Program-made: the position numbers and the translations under genes
The notes under the pieces: model-generated
What the model was told of the DNA's origin: nothing
Seen by the model: the letters and a program-made list of their open reading frames with translations, nothing else
The model's database searches: none
DNA from: JAQBDA01 sp041301185
GTDB lineage: Bacteria; Chloroflexota; Anaerolineae; Anaerolineales; UBA4823
Length of the DNA stretch: 21,810 nucleotides
Assembly: GCA_041301185.1 (NCBI GenBank)
Contig: JBFYSV010000137.1
Span: forward strand, 1 to 21,810
Reading direction: 5' to 3'
Shown: positions 18,844 to 21,810 of the stretch, piece by piece
Position numbering within the stretch: position 1 is the first letter of the stretch
Layout: each line of letters opens with the position of its first letter

Positions 18844-21810
18844 TCAGGAGTTAGAATTTCCAGTATCTTGAGCCTGAGAAGAGACTTGCTGGTACACCCG
18901 AACCAGGTCTGCCCGTAAGTCCCTGGTGTGGGAGTAACCCTGGGCCAGCACCTGTTCCAGGATCTCCTTGATGCGCAAAGGCAGGCGCTCATCGTCGTAG
19001 GTCCAGTTGACGGGATAAGTCAGCAATGCCTGAGCGATCTCCTCGGGCTGGTTCGGACCCAGGGGAAGCGCGCCAGAAGCAGGGCGCCCGGTGATGATGT
19101 GGTGAAGGGCGCGTGCGCCAAACTGGACCAGGTCGAACTGCCTCTCAGCGTCAGACAGACCCTGGGGCTGGCGTTTGGCGATGTTCCAATCAATCATCGC
19201 CACCCCGTGCATATCCGGATCCCAATAATAATGCAAGATTTTGTGATCCAGGTAGGCGATATTGCGGTCGTGGGCGATCTGTAAGATATCGCATATCTGG
19301 ATAGACAGCAACAGGCTCTCCCGGAGGGGTAAAAACCAGCCGCGAGTATAGCCAGCATCGCAATAAACCAGGAGGTTATGTTTCTGGTCGCGCTTTTCTA
19401 GCGCCAGGTAGGGTATCCAGCCGAGGGCCAATCGACGCTCTAAGGATACCAGAAAATTCTGGACTTCATCGACGCCGTAACGCACCAGGCTGCCGCGCAG
19501 ATGCGAGGCAGATGCCTGGCTTTCATCGCCGGGCAGATCCATACCGGATTCAAGCTGTAAGTAGCCGTACTCTACGCAGGGAGTGATACCGGGAATGTCT
19601 CTTAACAGAGAGAGGATGTGCGCCTCTTCTTTGAATAGCGGTAGAGCATATTCGGCGCGATCGGGGCGCATCAGCTTGATCGCCAGGGGCAACAGCCTGC
19701 CCGCCCGGTTGCGCAAGTGCCCGGCAAAGACGCGGGCAGATGAGCCGCGCGCTTCTGGTGCCCAGGTGTCCAGAGGCGCTTCAAGGGTCATATCCAGGTC
19801 GGGACCCAGCCGGCCGTCGATCTCGCCTGCGACGGTTTTAATTTGACCTGGCGCGTAAGAATCCCGCTCCAGAGAGAGCACGCGTCCCGCAGGCAGAGAA
19901 AGGATCTCACGCGAACGGAACTCATTCAGCCAGGGGATTTCAGTGGAGATCTCAGCGTTGTCCATAACCAGGTCAGCTGCCCGGCTCCCCTTGCGCAGGC
20001 GCTTGAGGACGTCCAGGATCTGGTCTAGCCATTGCGCCCTCCCGATCTCGTTGCGCAGGTTTCGCCCAGCTAACTCGACCGAGGTCAGATAATCATAAAA
20101 AGGCTCATCGTTATTGGCGCCATTGCGCACAGCCGAAAGCCACTGTGGAGCACGTCCCAGGGCACGATCGGCCAGCAACAGGCGCCGGCGGTATGGATCC
20201 CATAGCAACAGTCTGCGCAAAGCCTGGCGGGCAGTCTCGAAATCGCGACGCTCCCAGGCATTCAGGACAATTGCGGCTTGGGCTTTGGGTTGGGATAATA
20301 CTTTTTCTAGCTTTGCCTGCGAGCCAGGTAAGATTGTTTCAATCTGGTCGATCAAGCCGTCGATATCGGCATAGCTAATCCCGGAATTTGGCGGGGAGGG
20401 GCGGACCTGGCCCCATTTTTTCACAACCTCTTCGTCGAATTTTTTAAGGATATCCTGGAGTGCATTCAAGTCTGGTGGAGAGTTGCTTTCGCCATTGGCG
20501 GAAATCGTTCGTTCTCGGTCTCCTCTTTCCAGGACGGTGGTTTGCAGGGTATAAAATAGGCGGCGGATGGTGACATCTGGGGTAAGGGTATCTTCATCCA
20601 GCTTCAGGTAGACCCGCCGCACTCCATTGGCAATATCCTCCCACCAGTCTGGTAGGGGGTTGTCACCGATCATGGAGAAGATTTCCCATAGCAAGCCAGG
20701 CCAATCATCGGCAATGCCTGCAGCCAGCGCGCCGGAAAAGGAGCTTGCAGTAAAAGTAGTTTGTGCAGCGCTTTGCTGGAGGGGGATGGCGACCAGATCA
20801 GCAAGCAGGCGCCATTTCTCCCGGTTGGCTGTTGGTAGATGGGCGGTCTTGAGACAGATCTGCGCAAAGATATCCAGGCTTTCTTCAGCAGCCATCTGTA
20901 AGGCTGCCCGGGCGTGGAGGTTGACTGCACTGGAAAAATCTTGCATCTCTCCCAGGGCAACAATCTGGCGGTGAAGGTCGTCGCCTTGGGTGAGGTGATC
21001 CAGTGTCGGGCGGGATATTGCGTAGAGCTCTGCCTCTGCCTGGCGCAGGTGTCTGGATTGGGCAAGCAGTTGTTTGTGCAGGGCTGCCAGTTGATTTTTT
21101 AGATTTTTTACACCATCTGTGTATGCGTTCCCTGGATTGATTTCGGCCGGCCATGCCAGGCTTGCGAACAGGTCTGGGCTGGCTTCAGACAGAAATGTCC
21201 CCATGCTTGCCAGGAATTGTTGGTAGTCGTCGATAGTGGAATGCTGGCGATCCCTGGTGATGCCGTCCGCTTCCAGGAAGTCTGCATTTCCCCAGTCGAT
21301 GACCGTTACACGGCATCCGCTAGGATCCCAGTAAAGATGGTCGGGCTTGATATCATTCCAGACCAGGCCAGATTGTTTTGAGCCTTCATTCCACACTTCA
21401 CTGAAATGGATCGTCTCCAGTAGCGCAATCGCCGCGTATAGAGCGCGGATCAGGATTGCTTCGGGTATTTTGCCTAGTTCTGCCAGACCACGCAGGAAGT
21501 ACGCGTTCTCATCACCCGGGGCGGGTTGGATTGCCTCGAGCTGCCCGCTGCGCGCCAGGCGGAGAAGCGATTGGAGATCAAATCCGGCCGCCTGCTCGAT
21601 GATGAGGAAAAAGTCCGCGCCAAGCCCGTCTTCCGGTGGGCTCTGGTCAAGGAGGGCAGGTGTGGTAAGGCGGGTACCCTGCATGGGATAAGAGATACCG
21701 CTTAGTACGCTTAATACTTTGCCTTCGGTTCTGATCTGGGAAGCCTGGCGCAGCACATCGGTGGGAAAAGAGCTTTTGCGGGGGCGCTTGAGAATGGCGG
21801 GTTTAGCCTC
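18844..21810 (-). CDS. Large protein with two divergent kinase-like domains (5' end beyond right edge)
   Basis: At least 988 residues are visible; the frame is open to the right edge. Numbering here is from an internal GTG at 21756. Domain 1 runs from before that codon to about 200: AILKRP in the extension resembles the ATP-binding Lys strand; WNDIKPDHLYW (133-143) stands for the catalytic loop and IDWGNADF (153-160) for DFG. The middle (200-660) is largely helical and unrecognised. Domain 2 (about 665-960) has RGSSARVFAGHL as glycine loop, LAIKLMRP with Lys694, FKEEAHIL for the alpha-C Glu, YLDHKILHYYW (835-845) and IDWNIAKR (855-862). Both keep the catalytic Asp, the Lys two positions later and the Mg Asp, but replace the usual Asn by His. 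Whether it phosphorylates anything is unknown. A TPR membrane protein gene follows. Confidence 0.7.
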   Translation of the reverse strand, partial: EAKPAILKRPRKSSFPTDVLRQASQIRTEGKVLSVLSGISYPMQGTRLTTPALLDQSPPEDGLGADFFLIIEQAAGFDLQSLLRLARSGQLEAIQPAPGDENAYFLRGLAELGKIPEAILIRALYAAIALLETIHFSEVWNEGSKQSGLVWNDIKPDHLYWDPSGCRVTVIDWGNADFLEADGITRDRQHSTIDDYQQFLASMGTFLSEASPDLFASLAWPAEINPGNAYTDGVKNLKNQLAALHKQLLAQSRHLRQAEAELYAISRPTLDHLTQGDDLHRQIVALGEMQDFSSAVNLHARAALQMAAEESLDIFAQICLKTAHLPTANREKWRLLADLVAIPLQQSAAQTTFTASSFSGALAAGIADDWPGLLWEIFSMIGDNPLPDWWEDIANGVRRVYLKLDEDTLTPDVTIRRLFYTLQTTVLERGDRERTISANGESNSPPDLNALQDILKKFDEEVVKKWGQVRPSPPNSGISYADIDGLIDQIETILPGSQAKLEKVLSQPKAQAAIVLNAWERRDFETARQALRRLLLWDPYRRRLLLADRALGRAPQWLSAVRNGANNDEPFYDYLTSVELAGRNLRNEIGRAQWLDQILDVLKRLRKGSRAADLVMDNAEISTEIPWLNEFRSREILSLPAGRVLSLERDSYAPGQIKTVAGEIDGRLGPDLDMTLEAPLDTWAPEARGSSARVFAGHLRNRAGRLLPLAIKLMRPDRAEYALPLFKEEAHILSLLRDIPGITPCVEYGYLQLESGMDLPGDESQASASHLRGSLVRYGVDEVQNFLVSLERRLALGWIPYLALEKRDQKHNLLVYCDAGYTRGWFLPLRESLLLSIQICDILQIAHDRNIAYLDHKILHYYWDPDMHGVAMIDWNIAKRQPQGLSDAERQFDLVQFGARALHHIITGRPASGALPLGPNQPEEIAQALLTYPVNWTYDDERLPLRIKEILEQVLAQGYSHTRDLRADLVRVYQQVSSQAQDTGNSNS

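Overview
The window looks like a chromosomal segment of a Chloroflexota bacterium, probably of the Anaerolineae type. That placement is inference from protein character: Thr/Pro-rich extracellular linkers, a secreted lipoprotein with a Chloroflexi-style C-terminal module, an FtsK with a Lys/Ser/Ala-rich tail, and cytoplasmic sulfite-oxidase-like and UPF0173 proteins. No rRNA or tRNA gene is present to confirm it.

Layout. The left edge (1-130, minus) holds the first 43 codons of an ISAs1-type transposase. It is followed by an MNT nucleotidyltransferase / HEPN pair (286-988, plus) with its own good promoter. Convergent to it is ftsK (1059-3461, minus). Upstream of ftsK on the same strand is an iron-uptake operon, read right to left: a DtxR/IdeR-like regulator (8002-7337), a lipoprotein ferric-binding protein (7274-6237), a fused two-domain permease (6237-4603) and an ATPase (4606-3551). 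The three transporter genes overlap by 1-4 bases. The regulator's upstream region carries two 19-bp direct repeats 32 bp apart, and a Fur-like palindrome lies at the promoter of the divergent lipoprotein gene (8181-9068, plus).

The middle holds a decayed C-terminal piece of a peroxiredoxin (9150-9392), a DUF5655 protein, a PLP enzyme of the class V cysteine-desulfurase-like family without the catalytic Cys (11038-9776, minus), a cupredoxin preceded by a strongly base-paired leader, and an RNase HI-like protein (12467-11856, minus) with a long structured leader behind a near-consensus promoter. Next on the plus strand come a one-domain asparaginase-like protein, a membrane-anchored SRPBCC protein followed closely by a UPF0173 metallo-hydrolase, and a sulfite-oxidase-like molybdoenzyme coupled to a small three-helix membrane protein. 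A hairpin at 15912-15936 separates these from RNase Z (16877-15930, minus).

The right end, all minus, contains a membrane protein with cytoplasmic TPR/coiled-coil parts and an external SH3-like module, preceded by a large protein with two divergent kinase-like domains that runs off the window. These two genes look like one signalling unit. The tandem kinase-like protein and the repeat/leader elements near dtxR, the cupredoxin and rnhA are the least explained parts of the window.
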